This document shows, one piece after another, positions 10,329 through 20,221 of a DNA stretch of 64,000 bases. This stretch comes from Argyresthia goedartella (Eukaryota; Arthropoda; Insecta; Lepidoptera; Argyresthiidae): NCBI GenBank assembly GCA_949825045.1, contig OX463836.1, positions 9,627,829 to 9,691,828 on the forward strand. The letters are read 5' to 3'. The position numbers and the translations under genes were made by a program. Under the pieces are notes generated by a model. The model was given only the letters and a program-made list of their open reading frames with translations, searched no databases and had not been told where the DNA came from. Position 1 is the first letter of the stretch. Each line of letters opens with the position of its first letter.

Positions 10329-10939
10329 TTGTGTGTGTGTTGGCAGTACCGGCGAATTCCGTTCTTACAGGAGCAACTAATGCATTACTTATTTTGTGAT
10401 TTGCGTAGATGAAATTATAAATTTTTATGTGACTTACCTAGAGTATATAAACATGAAGTTTAACCTTAAAAAGCGGCACAGACACAGAACTAACTCTTAT
10501 AACGTATCTAATGTTCTTAACAGATTGACAACGTATTTAAAATTATTTGTATTCCGTCCGTGTCCTCACTTATGTAGGATTATTATGAATATACATTATT
10601 TTGTCACCTTGTCAGTAACTTACATAACAATCGGCTGTAAACAAAGTATCGATAGACAATAATAGGCAGTGGACAAAGATAAGGTACGGTGAGATGTACC
10701 TATATTTTACATATCGCTTGTTAATGTAGAAAAATGACTACCTATAGATTTATAATGTAAAACAACCTTCCGCCACGGCTAAAATTTAGTTCACTGTTAC
10801 CTTGTTTTAACCCCTTACCGCATACTAACCCATATGGGGTTAAATAGGTTTTTAACTTTATTATCAAGCAAAAACATTGAAAGTCGCGATCCATTTCGGG
10901 TAAGGACTTGCATTATGCATTATAGCTAGCTTAACTAAG
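10329..10939. other. Non-coding DNA, no feature recognised
   Basis: An 88-codon open frame (10396-10662) is present but is low-complexity and resembles no family known to me. Confidence 0.5.
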
Positions 10940-11158
10940 ACCTTGCTGTTAATAGTTTTGTAATTATTTATTCCTGCTTATTAGATAAGCACAACTAATT
11001 TTTAAAAGAGATCTAAAAATCAATCTGTGGAAGTTGCAACGCCCTTCTTCTCCCACAGTGGTCCAACGTAGAGAAGGGGCATAAAATGACGTTTTCTAAG
11101 TATATGTAAATATCTACAGTAATAAAGAACTTCGACTTTGACTTTGACTTTTAAGGGG
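10940..11158 (+). mobile_element. LINE 3' UTR fragment, copy 1
   Basis: Shares AATTATTTATTCCTGCTTAT, AGAGATCTAAAAATCAATCT, TCTCCCACAGTGGTCCAACG and AAATATCTACAGTAATAAAG with 11749-12013 and 49420-49560. Ends in a (GACTTT)n-like tail, the kind of short tandem end seen in CR1-type LINEs. Confidence 0.75.
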
Positions 11159-11479
11159 TTAAGCTTAACTTTCAAACCGCTGAACCGATTTTAGTAAAAT
11201 ATATCTAAGATCCGTCGCTGTGAAGTCTACTACCAAGGTGATATATTGACAAAATCGACACTTATAGAAAGTTATTTCTCTGCTGTTCAAAAAAAAGTCC
11301 CAAGTTAAATATATTAATATAACAATTTTGGGGCCTTTTCCTAGAATTTGTGATAACAGAAACGCGATTTCGCTCGATAGAAATAATTATTGAAATGGTC
11401 TAAATTAACACTTTTTTAGGTTTTCTGAATAGCGCACAGGATTCAAAAATATTTATTTAGATAGGTTTTGCCAATACCT
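11159..11479. other. Non-coding DNA, no feature recognised
   Basis: AT-rich. Nothing identified. Confidence 0.4.
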
Positions 11480-11748
11480 AAATCACCAACCCTACAAAAT
11501 TTCCCAAACTTAGCGATAGCTGTAATGTTAACCTAAGAAATAATCACAGACTACTTGCGCCCCGGTTTAGACTCGCGAAGGTTAGCAATTCTTTCAAGGG
11601 TCAATGCATTCTCTACTACAACAAGATACCTCTGGAGATCTTGAAATTGCCATTTGAGCAATTTAAAATCCATGTTAAAGCGACTTTGTCGAAAAGGGGA
11701 TATTACAATGTTCAAGATTACTTAAATGATGGGTCTGTATGGGGTTAA
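11480..11748 (+). pseudogene. LINE RT ORF, C-terminal remnant
   Basis: An open frame to the stop TAA at 11746-11748 encodes the end of a CR1-like LINE protein. Recognisable parts are RNNHRLLAPRFRLAKVSNSF, then a YNKIPLEI segment and a LPFEQFKIHVK segment close to the stop. Only about 85 residues remain, with no RT palm. It reads straight into the 3' UTR at 11749-12013, so the two belong to one 5'-truncated insertion. Confidence 0.75.
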
Positions 11749-12013
11749 TCTGGCTCAACACAGACCTTGCTGTTAATAATTTAGTAATTATTTATTCCTG
11801 CTTATTAATTATGGTAATGACTAAATATTATATTTTGTATTAGTTAAGCATAAGCAATTTTTAAAAAGAGATCTAAAAATCAATCTGTGGGAGTTTCTCT
11901 TCTTCGTCTTCTCCCACAGTGGTCCAATGTAGACAAGTGGCAAAAAATGACGATTGCTAAGTATATGTAAATATCTACAGTAATAAAGACATTTGGTATT
12001 TGGTATTTGGTAT
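11749..12013 (+). mobile_element. LINE 3' UTR and tail, copy 2
   Basis: Same 3' UTR family as 10940-11158, here attached to its ORF end. The tail is (TTTGGTA)n at about 11990-12013. Two copies of the same family lie 600 bp apart on the same strand. Confidence 0.8.
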
Positions 12014-12316
12014 ACCTTTTATAGAATTTTTCATAGCTATTTTAGTTAAGTAATTTTGTATCAATTTAAAACCGACTTCATGTATTTTTTCCCCGACGCC
12101 GTCACTCTCACACTGCGGGTCATTTCGCCTGGAGTAACGAGGACCTTTGCACGGACAATATATCCCCTTAAACTAGTAGCTCTAGAGCTGTAGAACTAAT
12201 GAGTCTGTTGGTGGAAAGCTGAATTTCTATAAATTCACCTGGTTAATTATAATGTACATGGGTTAAGAACTGCACCAATAACTTAAATTCAACCTATTGA
12301 CTATTAACTATAGAAG

Positions 12317-12480
12317 ACCTCTGTGGCGCAGCGGTAGTGGCTCTGCCTACCATGCGAGAGGTCCGCGTTCGATCCCCGGCTGGGGATTGAAGAAAAATTG
12401 GGGGGGTAAAGAAAAAAAAATAAACTCCCAGGTCTTGGATGTTCATATATGTGATGTCGCTGTTTCTGGTTCCCACGACA
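12317..12480 (+). mobile_element. tRNA-derived SINE, second family
   Basis: Head with A box GTGGCGCAGCGGTAGTGG and B box CGTTCGATCCCCGGC. Its sequence is clearly different from the S family. The body continues into a G-run/A-run and CTCCCAGGTCTTGGATG. Confidence 0.75.
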
Positions 12481-13308
12481 CAGGGTATCCCAGTGTGGGG
12501 CCAGAAGCAATGTATGTGCCCACGTCAATCCCACGGTGTCTAGAAATCCAAGGACAGCTAATTTGTTAAGATTTGTCAATCCGTTTGGGTTGTAGCGGTT
12601 TTGTTAAATTCTCAAACATCATCTCCGCGCCATTTTGGAAAATTTTCAAAAACCGAATCGACAAATAAAAACCATGATTATCGAACCTGCTCACACAATT
12701 TTACGAGAATCGAGTGAGTAATGCGACCTGTACAAGAGAATAGCCGGACAGAAATCTAGACATTATGAAAGCATTTTTACCCAAGTTGAAACGGATTCGC
12801 TTCCGTCGAGCTTTTGAGTTACTATCTAAAGAAAATTGTTTTGCTACTATCCACTACACGTATATCTTTCGAAAAACGCAACAAAAAATACATATTTTTA
12901 ATGTCGGATGCCAAGTTCCCACAGCCACATATCCTCATATTTTAAGATTATGTAGGTACTTACTTACCTATTTACTCAATGTACTATTTAATATTTTTTA
13001 TTACTAATTTAACAATTTAATTCATTGTGTTATACTAAGTTGACGAGTAATTGACAATCATTTTATTATTAAGTAGATTTTGCAATAAAAATGATATGTG
13101 GAGACTGATTATTAATAATTATTGTCATAGTGATCTTTATTGTTTTTCATTTTTAAATGTCGCCTTGACATAATTCATATGTACCTACGTTATTTAAGTA
13201 TGTGTAATTAATAAACATTCTAATGATTTTTATCGATATCTTTCATTTAATAACGTCCTGTATATGTTGCAGGGTATTTATATGATTCAGCATTTTACAA
13301 ACGGCGTA
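12481..13308. other. Non-coding DNA, no feature recognised
   Basis: AT-rich. An 80-codon frame at 12765-13007 resembles nothing known to me. Confidence 0.45.
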
Positions 13309-13558
13309 GTCCGTTTACAAACACGCGCTGCCATGTAATATGCCGAAGGCAAATTGACACTCCTTTATGTTTTTAGTATGTTTTGTTGTTCTTACATGTT
13401 CAACCTAACACGAAGGATAAACGAGGCTTCGCTTCGCTCACCCTCTTTACCCTTCACCTAAGCTGCCGCAGCGTTTTGCCCTGAGAATTTGCTATTTTGA
13501 TTTCAATTTGCAATTTGCCTTCGGCATATTACATAGCAGCGCGCGTTTGTAAACGGAC
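13309..13558. mobile_element. TIR element family C (250 bp) with shared core
   Basis: Ends GTCCGTTTACAAACACGCGC and GCGCGTTTGTAAACGGAC, then ATGTAATATGCCGAAGGCAA and its inverse. The centre (about 13388-13487) is the same core as in family A: CAACCTAACACGAAGG, CTTCGCTTCGCTCACC, TTCACCTAAGCTGCCGCAG. Confidence 0.8.
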
Positions 13559-13609
13559 GGAAAATGTGGAATCTTACAATTTGCCTGCCACATATACATC
13601 CCAGTAGGC

Positions 13610-14125
13610 TGATCAGTCGTAGGTGCTCTTCGTGGACTAGGCTAGGTGCTATTCGGACAGGTGCTGTTCGTGGACTCCTCGGTCAACAAACCGTCCACCC
13701 GTTTTGACCGCTAAAATGCCACCGACAGATACACCTTATAAAACGCCTCTTTTGTCGTCGATGGTTAAAAAATAATGGCATGTTGTCTATTGGCCCCGTT
13801 TGCTGTGCCTGAGCCTCTAAGGGTCATAATACACCATTGCCTAATACGCGAACAAAGTTCGGCGTGATTACGCCTGCAGTGCTAGGTCAATCACGTAAGG
13901 TTCAATTCAGGAACGAAAAATTCAGCTGCGGGACTTCTGCGCGTTTTCGGCCAAAGTGTGTCGACACAGATAGTGCCGCTTGATAACTTCTGACACGTCG
14001 GGTTGGCCACTAGCGCTGCGCACTGAGCCAACGTGGTGGAGTATGGCTCAATCTCACTCGTATACGGGTAAAGGCCCTTGCCCCTCGGTGGGGATAATGG
14101 GCTACATTTATTTATTTAAAGCTTA
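13610..14125 (+). mobile_element. LINE 3' UTR fragment with ATTT tail
   Basis: GC-richer non-coding stretch ending GGTAAAGGCCCTTGCCCCTC, GGTGGGGATAATGGGCTAC and (ATTT)n. This ending is, from memory, that of lepidopteran RTE/R1-type LINEs. No ORF remains. Confidence 0.55.
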
Positions 14126-14184
14126 AACGATTACCAAAAAGTTCGAAAATTTACTACCAATCAATTCGAAATGACTGCCAGAAT

Positions 14185-14475
14185 GGGTAAATGATCACCA
14201 AATTGTGTTTGGATAAATGATCACCAAACTTCTTATGTTTTGTGTACTTAAGTTTATGTTTTAAGTATTTTTTGTTTTTTTTTACATGTACAACCTAACA
14301 CGAAGGATAAAGGGGGCTTCGCTTCGCTTACCCCTTTGCCTTTCACCTAAGCTATACCGCAGTACTTTGGCCTTTTATTTTCTGCAACTTTTAGTGATCA
14401 TTTACCCATTTTGGGTAAGAAAAATAAATGATCATTGATCATATAAATCATATAAATAGGGATCATTTAAATTGT
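14185..14475. mobile_element. TIR element family D with shared core
   Basis: GGGTAAATGATCACCAAA at the left (given twice) and TTAGTGATCATTTACCCA at the right are inverted repeats. The centre (14283-14370) repeats the core of families A and C: ACATGTACAACCTAACACG, GGCTTCGCTTCGCTTACC, CACCTAAGCTATACCGCAG. Confidence 0.75.
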
Positions 14476-14636
14476 TCTACTTATTTAAGTGACATTAGCG
14501 GACTTCTCCGTTTTTATTAGACAGGTGCAATATTTTATTCAACAAAACACGCAGTAGGTAGTCTGTAAAAGTTGCTATCATTTATTCCTAACATTAAATT
14601 GCCAATTAGGACTAATTATAATTTAAATATTATTTA

Positions 14637-14925
14637 TAGCTCCGTGGTCTAATGGGTTTCACGCTCGCTTCTCACACAGGAGATGCAGGTTCGATTCCTG
14701 ACCATGTACCAATGAGATAATTAATTTATCTTAAGTACATTATACGGACGTTCTAACGGTGATGGCAAACATCGCGAGGAAACCTTCATTACTCCATAGC
14801 TGCGGCAATGGGCTAGCCCCCTGTCACGCAAAATGGAGTATTGAATAACTGGCTCAAAGTGGGCACAATTGCGCCTCTGACACCCCGTATGAGAAAAGAC
14901 GTGACGCTACGTCAAGTTATGTACT
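14637..14925 (+). mobile_element. tRNA-derived SINE family S, copy 2 (near complete)
   Basis: Head TCCGTGGTCTAATGGG (A box) and GGTTCGATTCCTGACC (B box), then ACCAATGAGATAATTAATTT, the ATGGAGTATTGAATAACTGG segment and AAGACGTGACGCTA. The most complete S copy here. Confidence 0.9.
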
Positions 14926-15175
14926 TCAAATGTTTTTTTTTTTAATAGCAAAATTCGGCCGATGAAAAATCAGTAACTCAGGTAGGTATTATAAAATTAC
15001 ACACACATTTACTTTTACATTGGCATAGGTATTGCTTCTGTATCTTCTTGGCCTTTAAGCTTGGACCTTCAGTCTCGGCCTTTATTCCAGCTTGTCCACC
15101 AAAGGCTTCAATGCTGTCCGCGCTGTGTAGACCTGGAGCTGCGCTTGCGGCCACCTACTGTGCTGCCAGCAGTTA

Positions 15176-16020
15176 TTAATTTATTTATTTCTAGGTTTTA
15201 GGAAGACTAACAGCTATAATAGAAAAGACAATTAGAAATAACAGATAGCTAACGAGCTAATGACAACTCTCCACCTACATAAAACTAATATATAGCTAAA
15301 TTACTCAGAATAAAGGTTTTACAAAGTGTGTTTAAAACGAAAAGAATTAAGAGAAAAATGTTACAGGATTACGAATAAAAAAAACCGGTCAAGTGCGAGT
15401 CTAAATCGCGCAAGAAGGGTTCCGTACCACCGTTCAATGGAAGCGATGGTGTGGAGTGAATAGTTTGGATTTTACACAGCAAAATATTTTTTACAAAGTT
15501 ATTGGTGCGGTTACTTTCACACTCCATGTACGTAACCAGGTGCATCCATAAGTTTGTATGTGGTATTGAAAGAATTGTTGTATGGGAGCCCCCTTAAATA
15601 TATCTTTTATCCTGTTTTTTAGTATTTGTTGTTATAGCGGCAACAGAAATACATAATCTGTGAAAATTTCAACTCTAGCTAGCTAGGTTCTTGAGATACA
15701 GCCTGGTGACAGACGGACGGACAGCGAAGTCTTAGTAATAGGGTTCCGTTCTTACCCGTTGGGTACGGAACCCTAAAAAAATAGTCATTTGTGTCGGTCG
15801 GTATTGATGAAAAATTGTTGAGAAATCTTGCGACGGGTAGTATTAGCTTTGGTACAAAATAAATCTATGTCAGCACAAGGGTCGGCGGTTAAAACTATCA
15901 ATTGAACTGATCGTATAATAAAGGAATTACGTTTGTAATTGGTTCTCAGACACGGCGTACATAGCAGGTGTCTCTGTCTTAATCTAAGAGCATCAGTACG
16001 GAGCTGCAACATAGATAGGT
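15176..16020 (-). pseudogene. CR1-like LINE remnant split by repeat L
   Basis: At 15176-15370 the minus strand shows a LINE 3' end (AGCTGTTAGTCTTCCTAAAA, then an AAATA tail) like that at 61870. At 15785-16012 the minus strand encodes a LINE C-terminus (RTNYKRNSFIIRS, DIDLFCTK) close to that at 62108-62300. The complete L repeat (15377-15778) lies between the two pieces, so it probably inserted into the dead LINE. Confidence 0.65.
15377..15778 (+). repeat. Lepidopteran dispersed repeat L, copy 3 (complete, about 400 bp)
   Basis: Runs from AAACCGGTCAAGTGCGAGTC through GAAGGGTTCCGTACCACC, GTTGTTATAGCGGCAACAG and GACAGACGGACGGACAGCG to GGTACGGAACCCTAAAA. This is the reference copy in the window for the incomplete ones at 3345, 8795, 16596, 39026 and 44960. 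Confidence 0.85.
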
Positions 16021-16065
16021 CAGGATCGCATCGCAGTCATTATAGACCGCGGCTGTAATGTACTA

Positions 16066-16376
16066 TTATCTACACACGTATCATAAACCCTCTTTACTGC
16101 GTACAAAAACCGCACGTTGCGATCAGCATAATGTTAAACTACTTGGTAAAAACTCATTTCTTATCTGAAAAATTACACATTATGACCATAATGTGTAATT
16201 TTTCTACATATTATGACATTCAAATTTCGAAAACCGACGCCCGCCTGCGTGCCGCCCCTAGTTTGTCTGTCAAGTTGGTACTACAGAACAAGCTAAACAA
16301 CTGCAGAGCCACAATGCCGGTTAAACATGCGGTTCCTGAACACATCAAAGTGAGCTTATGATATGTGTGTAGATAA
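16066..16376. mobile_element. TIR element family B, copy 2 (311 bp)
   Basis: TTATCTACACACG at 16066 and GTGTGTAGATAA ending at 16376. Interior as in copy 1, including GCCTGCGTGCCGCCCC. Confidence 0.8.
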
Positions 16377-16515
16377 ACTAGTGCATGTAACTGTGCATAA
16401 TTAGGCATTAAAACTCTCGAGTGATATTATTATGAAACTCGCCTTCGGCTGGTTTCATAAACCCACTCTCGAGTATTAATGCCCTCCATTATGTAGCAGT
16501 CACATAAGCTACTAA
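16377..16515. repeat. Hairpin-forming insert beside element B
   Basis: GGCATTAAAACTCTCGAGTG and CACTCTCGAGTATTAATGCC form an imperfect palindrome around GCCTTCGGC. ATTA at 16407-16410 and 16488-16491 bracket the insert. A shorter version lies at 24960-25015, and copy 1 (7905-7920) lacks it. Confidence 0.65.
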
Positions 16516-16595
16516 TTGTGTCTTGATATCGGTCATAGCAACACGTTATCATTCTATCGTATGAGATTCTAGGATGACTCCACAAATAAAATAAC

Positions 16596-17580
16596 CAATA
16601 AAACCGGTCGGGCCAGCACACGAAGGGTTCCATAACCATTGTTCACAAAAAAAACCTAAATGGACAGTCTTTTGTACGAGTATAACATTAAAATTTTGAA
16701 TGATGAAATATTAAATACAAGGTCGTAAAGAAATAATCGCAAAATAACAGCTACACCACGCAAACCGACAACCAAACCACAGAACATAATCGTCAACGAA
16801 ACAAGCAAGCAACGTGACAAAAACGACAGAGAATGTCATGTCAATTTTGACATAATATGTGACGTCAGCACCGTCTATGGGTAACTTGCGGTACTGTTTT
16901 TTTTTAATAACGTATTGAAAAGCCCTCATTGGTAGGAATACATTCAAGGCTCTACATCGAAACATTGAAAACGAGTTTTATGTATGTAGTATGTAAGTAT
17001 TGAACTATGTACTTAGGTTATCGAAACTCTTTGGTCGTTGAAACCGGAAGTGGATAAAAATTTATTGGAAGTGGATATGGAAGTGGATAGATATTTGCAG
17101 AAATAAAATCTATAGAAATATAAAACATGATAGAAAACCTTATATTATTTATTGTAATAAGAATAAACAATTATTAATAGTTTGGTTGCCAGCGGCCACG
17201 TCACAAATCACAAAGGTGGTATCCTGAGTAGCCATTGGATAGCCTCTTCGTCAGCGGAGTGAACTTTTAGCAGACCGCCCTCGCCAAACATCTTTTCCGA
17301 TAAGGTCGGGAAGTTTTCAGCGCTTAGCAAATAAAAGAAAATGGCTAAGAAAATGGCCATACCAATAATTTCTTTCAATTCATAACAACTGGATGTTTCA
17401 TTATTTGTTGTTATAGCGGCAAAAGAAATATACCCTCTGCGTACACGAAATTTCAGCTCTCTACCTATTTCGGTTGATCCGGTGGAGCCCGGTGACAGAC
17501 GGACAGACGGACGGACAGACGACAGTGGAGGTTTAGTAATAAGGTCCCGTTTGGCACCCTTTGGTTACGGAACCCTAAAA
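16596..17580 (+). repeat. Lepidopteran dispersed repeat L, copy 4 (split)
   Basis: The 5' end (TAAAACCGGTCGGGCC, GAAGGGTTCC) is at 16596-16645. The rest (GTTGTTATAGCGGCAA to GGTTACGGAACCCTAAAA) is at 17400-17580. The 750 bp between is unrelated AT-rich DNA with three GGAAGTGGATA motifs near 17045-17085. It may be an insertion, but its ends were not defined. Confidence 0.6.
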
Positions 17581-17675
17581 ACCAAGCCAGATAAAAGTGA
17601 GATAGTAACTTAAGATAAAAGTTTCAGGCCTTGCATATTATATCTTGCAACCACTTAAACATATTTCTTACTTTA

Positions 17676-17875
17676 CAGCTCTGTGGTCTAGTGGGTTTCA
17701 CGCTTGCTTCGCAGGTTCGAATCTCGGTGCTGACCATTTACCAATGAGATAGGTAATTTATCTTCAGTACAATATAAGGACGTTTTAACGGTGTTGGAAA
17801 ACATCGTGAGGAAACCTTCATTACTCCATAGCTGCGGCGATGGGCTAGCCCCCTGACACGCAAACTGGAGTAATG
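17676..17875 (+). mobile_element. tRNA-derived SINE family S, copy 3 (deleted)
   Basis: Head CTGTGGTCTAGTGGGTTTCA and B box GGTTCGAATCTCGG, with the 14 bp between the boxes that other copies have (CACACAGGAGATG) missing. The body reaches CAAACTGGAGTAATG. Confidence 0.8.
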
Positions 17876-17889
17876 CGAATGTACTATAA

Positions 17890-18100
17890 ACACGAAAAGT
17901 TGTCATCAAACTATTGCTGAACAGAACCACAAATCAAAACTTCATGGGTATTTTTTTTTGTTTTTGTTGATTTTTGTCCTAGGAGGTCAATTCTGGTGTC
18001 TACGGGTTCGTCTCGTGAAGGCGGAGAGAACTGCGTAGTCTTTTTTTTCCGAAATAAAATAGACAACAGAAATTCGCTATAACGAATACGATTGCTACAA
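17890..18100 (+). repeat. Pieces of repeats P and Q
   Basis: 17890-17960 matches repeat P (AACACGAAAAGTTGTCATCA). 17978-18090 matches repeat Q at 8254-8330 (GTCAATTCTGGTGTCTACGG). Confidence 0.6.
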
Positions 18101-18540
18101 TTTAGCCAACACTGTCTTGGCACCATTATTTTTGCGCCCTGCATGTATGACAAGTTCGAACACTGCCGTATAGTGCTAATAACAGTGGGCCAGGTACAAA
18201 AACCGGATTAAGCACTAAAGAGTCTAGACTAGAACAGCGGCGTCCTAGACGGCGCCGCAACGGGATTCAATCTAGGAGAAAAATGTATGAACAAAAACTA
18301 GGCTTGCCGATCGATCCATAAACCTAACAAAGAATGTGGGTCTAGACTCTACACTAGATCTAGTCCCCTCATTCCGGCAAATCCTTTTAAAAACTTACTA
18401 AGTACTACAATTTACTCATTAAAAACAGACGTTTAACGGTTTACCAAATCGGGTATAAAAATAAAAAAGTTTTCATCCCAAATTAACATCACCCTTTCCA
18501 GTTAGATATACATATATTAGTGTATCGTATGGTTTATATA
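18101..18540. other. Non-coding DNA, no gene recognised
   Basis: Contains several GTCTAGAC/CTAGACT motifs at 18215-18365, possibly a degraded inverted repeat. No element assigned. Confidence 0.4.
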
Positions 18541-19848
18541 CATAGTCAGGTCATAAGTTCTGTCACATGTGCAATATGAAATAATTTAGACATGTTTATT
18601 ATTTATGTAAACATTTGTATAGCAAAATGAACTTAATAAAACATAGATTCTTATGGTAATAAAGTTTATTCAAAATGACCCCCGCGATTTTGAATACAGG
18701 CCTTTATTCTGCGCGGCCAGTCGTCTATCGCAGCACGAACGAGGTCCATGTCAATATCGGCGGCTGCCTTAATCAAGGATGCCTTGAGTGACTCCAAATC
18801 AGGATGAGGCTTTGAGCAGGCCTTTTCCTCCAAGTGTTGCCATATCTTGTAATCTAACGGACTCAAATCTGGACTGGAGGAGGGCCAGTCTTCGTGCCGG
18901 ATGAAGTCGATTTCACGCGCCGCCAGCCAGTCTTGTGTGCTTTTCGCTCTATGAGCTGGCGCAGAATCTTGTTTGAATACCCAATGCCTGTTATTAAACA
19001 TGGTATGAGAAACCGGTTCCACAAGGTTCTTGAGGACTGTATTTTGATACACAACTGCATTCGTTTTTACGCCTTTCTCACAAAAATGCACCTCAGTTAA
19101 GCCCCAATAAGAGACTCCCAACCAAACCATGAGCGAGGATGGAAAATGACCTCGTTGGACACGCGGAATACGGTTGCTCGCTTCTTCACTGCTGTGTGCG
19201 TACACCTTATCATTTTGTTTGTTGTAGCTCTTTTCCACGGTGAAAATTTTTTCATCCGAAAAAAGAATTTCCCGATGCTTTTTTCCCGCGTACCGCTTCA
19301 ACAAAGCGCGGCATCTCTTCAGTCTCAGGTCCATTAAACGAGCGTCCAAACGATGTCCTGTTTTTCTTCGATATGCCCCAAGCCCTAAGTCTTCATTTAA
19401 CACCCTTTTCACCGTGGTCCTGCTTAACCCCATCTGAAGGGCCAACAGTTTCTGCTTACGTATGGGATTTCTTTGAATTCGCGCCTTCACAGCTTTTATC
19501 ACTGCTGGAGTCCTAACAGAGCGAGGGCGACCACTTCTTGACCTGTCATCTACACTAGAGTCTTCATTTTATCGTTTTATGGTACGATAAACGAATCTTT
19601 TGGTTATATTCAAATTTTTCAGTAAGTCAAAATCTGACTTGCCGAGTAAACGCAACGATGCAACGCAATAACTGCGACACGGTCTTCTTTAAGTGTCCAT
19701 TCCATATTTAAAAATGAGGAAAATTCTAAAAAGTACACATTTTTATTTTCCTGAAAAATTCGAAATTCGAATTCAATAAACTTTTTTATGGCCAGCGTTC
19801 TAAATTCAAAAGTTTTTATTGTGTGACAGAACTTATGACCTGACTGTG
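18541..19848 (-). mobile_element. Mariner-family transposon (DD37D, maT-like)
   Basis: TIRs of 27 bp: CATAGTCAGGTCATAAGTTC starts at 18541, and the inverse GAACTTATGACCTGACTGTG ends at 19848, with one mismatch seen over the repeat. TA dinucleotides flank both sides (18539-18540 and 19849-19850), the target duplication of Tc1/mariner elements. It encodes one transposase gene on the minus strand. At about 1.3 kb it has the usual size of the family. Confidence 0.92.
18666..19705 (-). pseudogene. DD37D mariner (maT-type) transposase, N-terminus broken
   Basis: A cut-and-paste transposase. The 278-codon open part (19502-18666) holds the catalytic triad: D83 in ILFSDEKIF, D179 in WVFKQDSAPAH and D217 in SPDLSPLDYKIW. 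There are 37 residues between the last two, which defines the DD37D (maT) class known from Bombyx and other Lepidoptera. Paired DNA-binding helix-turn-helix segments should precede it. The matching sequence starts at an ATG at 19703-19705 (MEWTLKEDRVAVIALHR) but is broken by a frameshift near 19635 and a stop near 19565. The catalytic core could still be translated from an internal ATG, but specific end binding is probably lost. The best alternative is a very recently inactivated copy. Confidence 0.9.
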
Positions 19849-19850
19849 TA

Positions 19851-20219
19851 TGTCACCGTAAGGTAGTCAAAACCGTTAGTTGATCAACTATCGACAGATA
19901 GTTAAACAGACCGACAGGGTTTAGAATTTAAGTTTATTTTGTTCTTACATGTCCACCTAACACGAAGACTTTTCGGGGGCTTCGCTGCACTCTCCCCTTC
20001 TAGTCTTTCCCTAAGCTACCGTAGTGTTTGCCCTGGTATTTCGTTTGCAATTCAAGTTTAAACCAGTTTAATATTTAACGGTGTTAACCGTTAGTTTATC
20101 AACTAACGCGTCATATATTAAGCAGTGCGCTACAGTCTACTATCTGTCGATAGTTGACCAACTGACGAGAAAAATACTTTAGTTTATCAACTAAAGGTTT
20201 TGACAATCTTACGGTGACA
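19851..20219. mobile_element. TIR element family A, copy 2 (369 bp)
   Basis: TGTCACCGTAAGGTAGTC at the left and CAATCTTACGGTGACA at the right. Subterminal GTTAGTTTATCAACTAACG repeats and the shared core at about 19945-20035 (CACCTAACACGAAGAC, CCCTAAGCTACCGTAGTG). It sits exactly between the TA sites of the mariner and the DUF4817 element. Confidence 0.85.
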
Positions 20220-20221
20220 TA

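Noticed and set aside
18215..18365. Inverted-repeat element with GTCTAGAC motifs
   Set aside because: Arms match too poorly by eye and no boundaries could be set.
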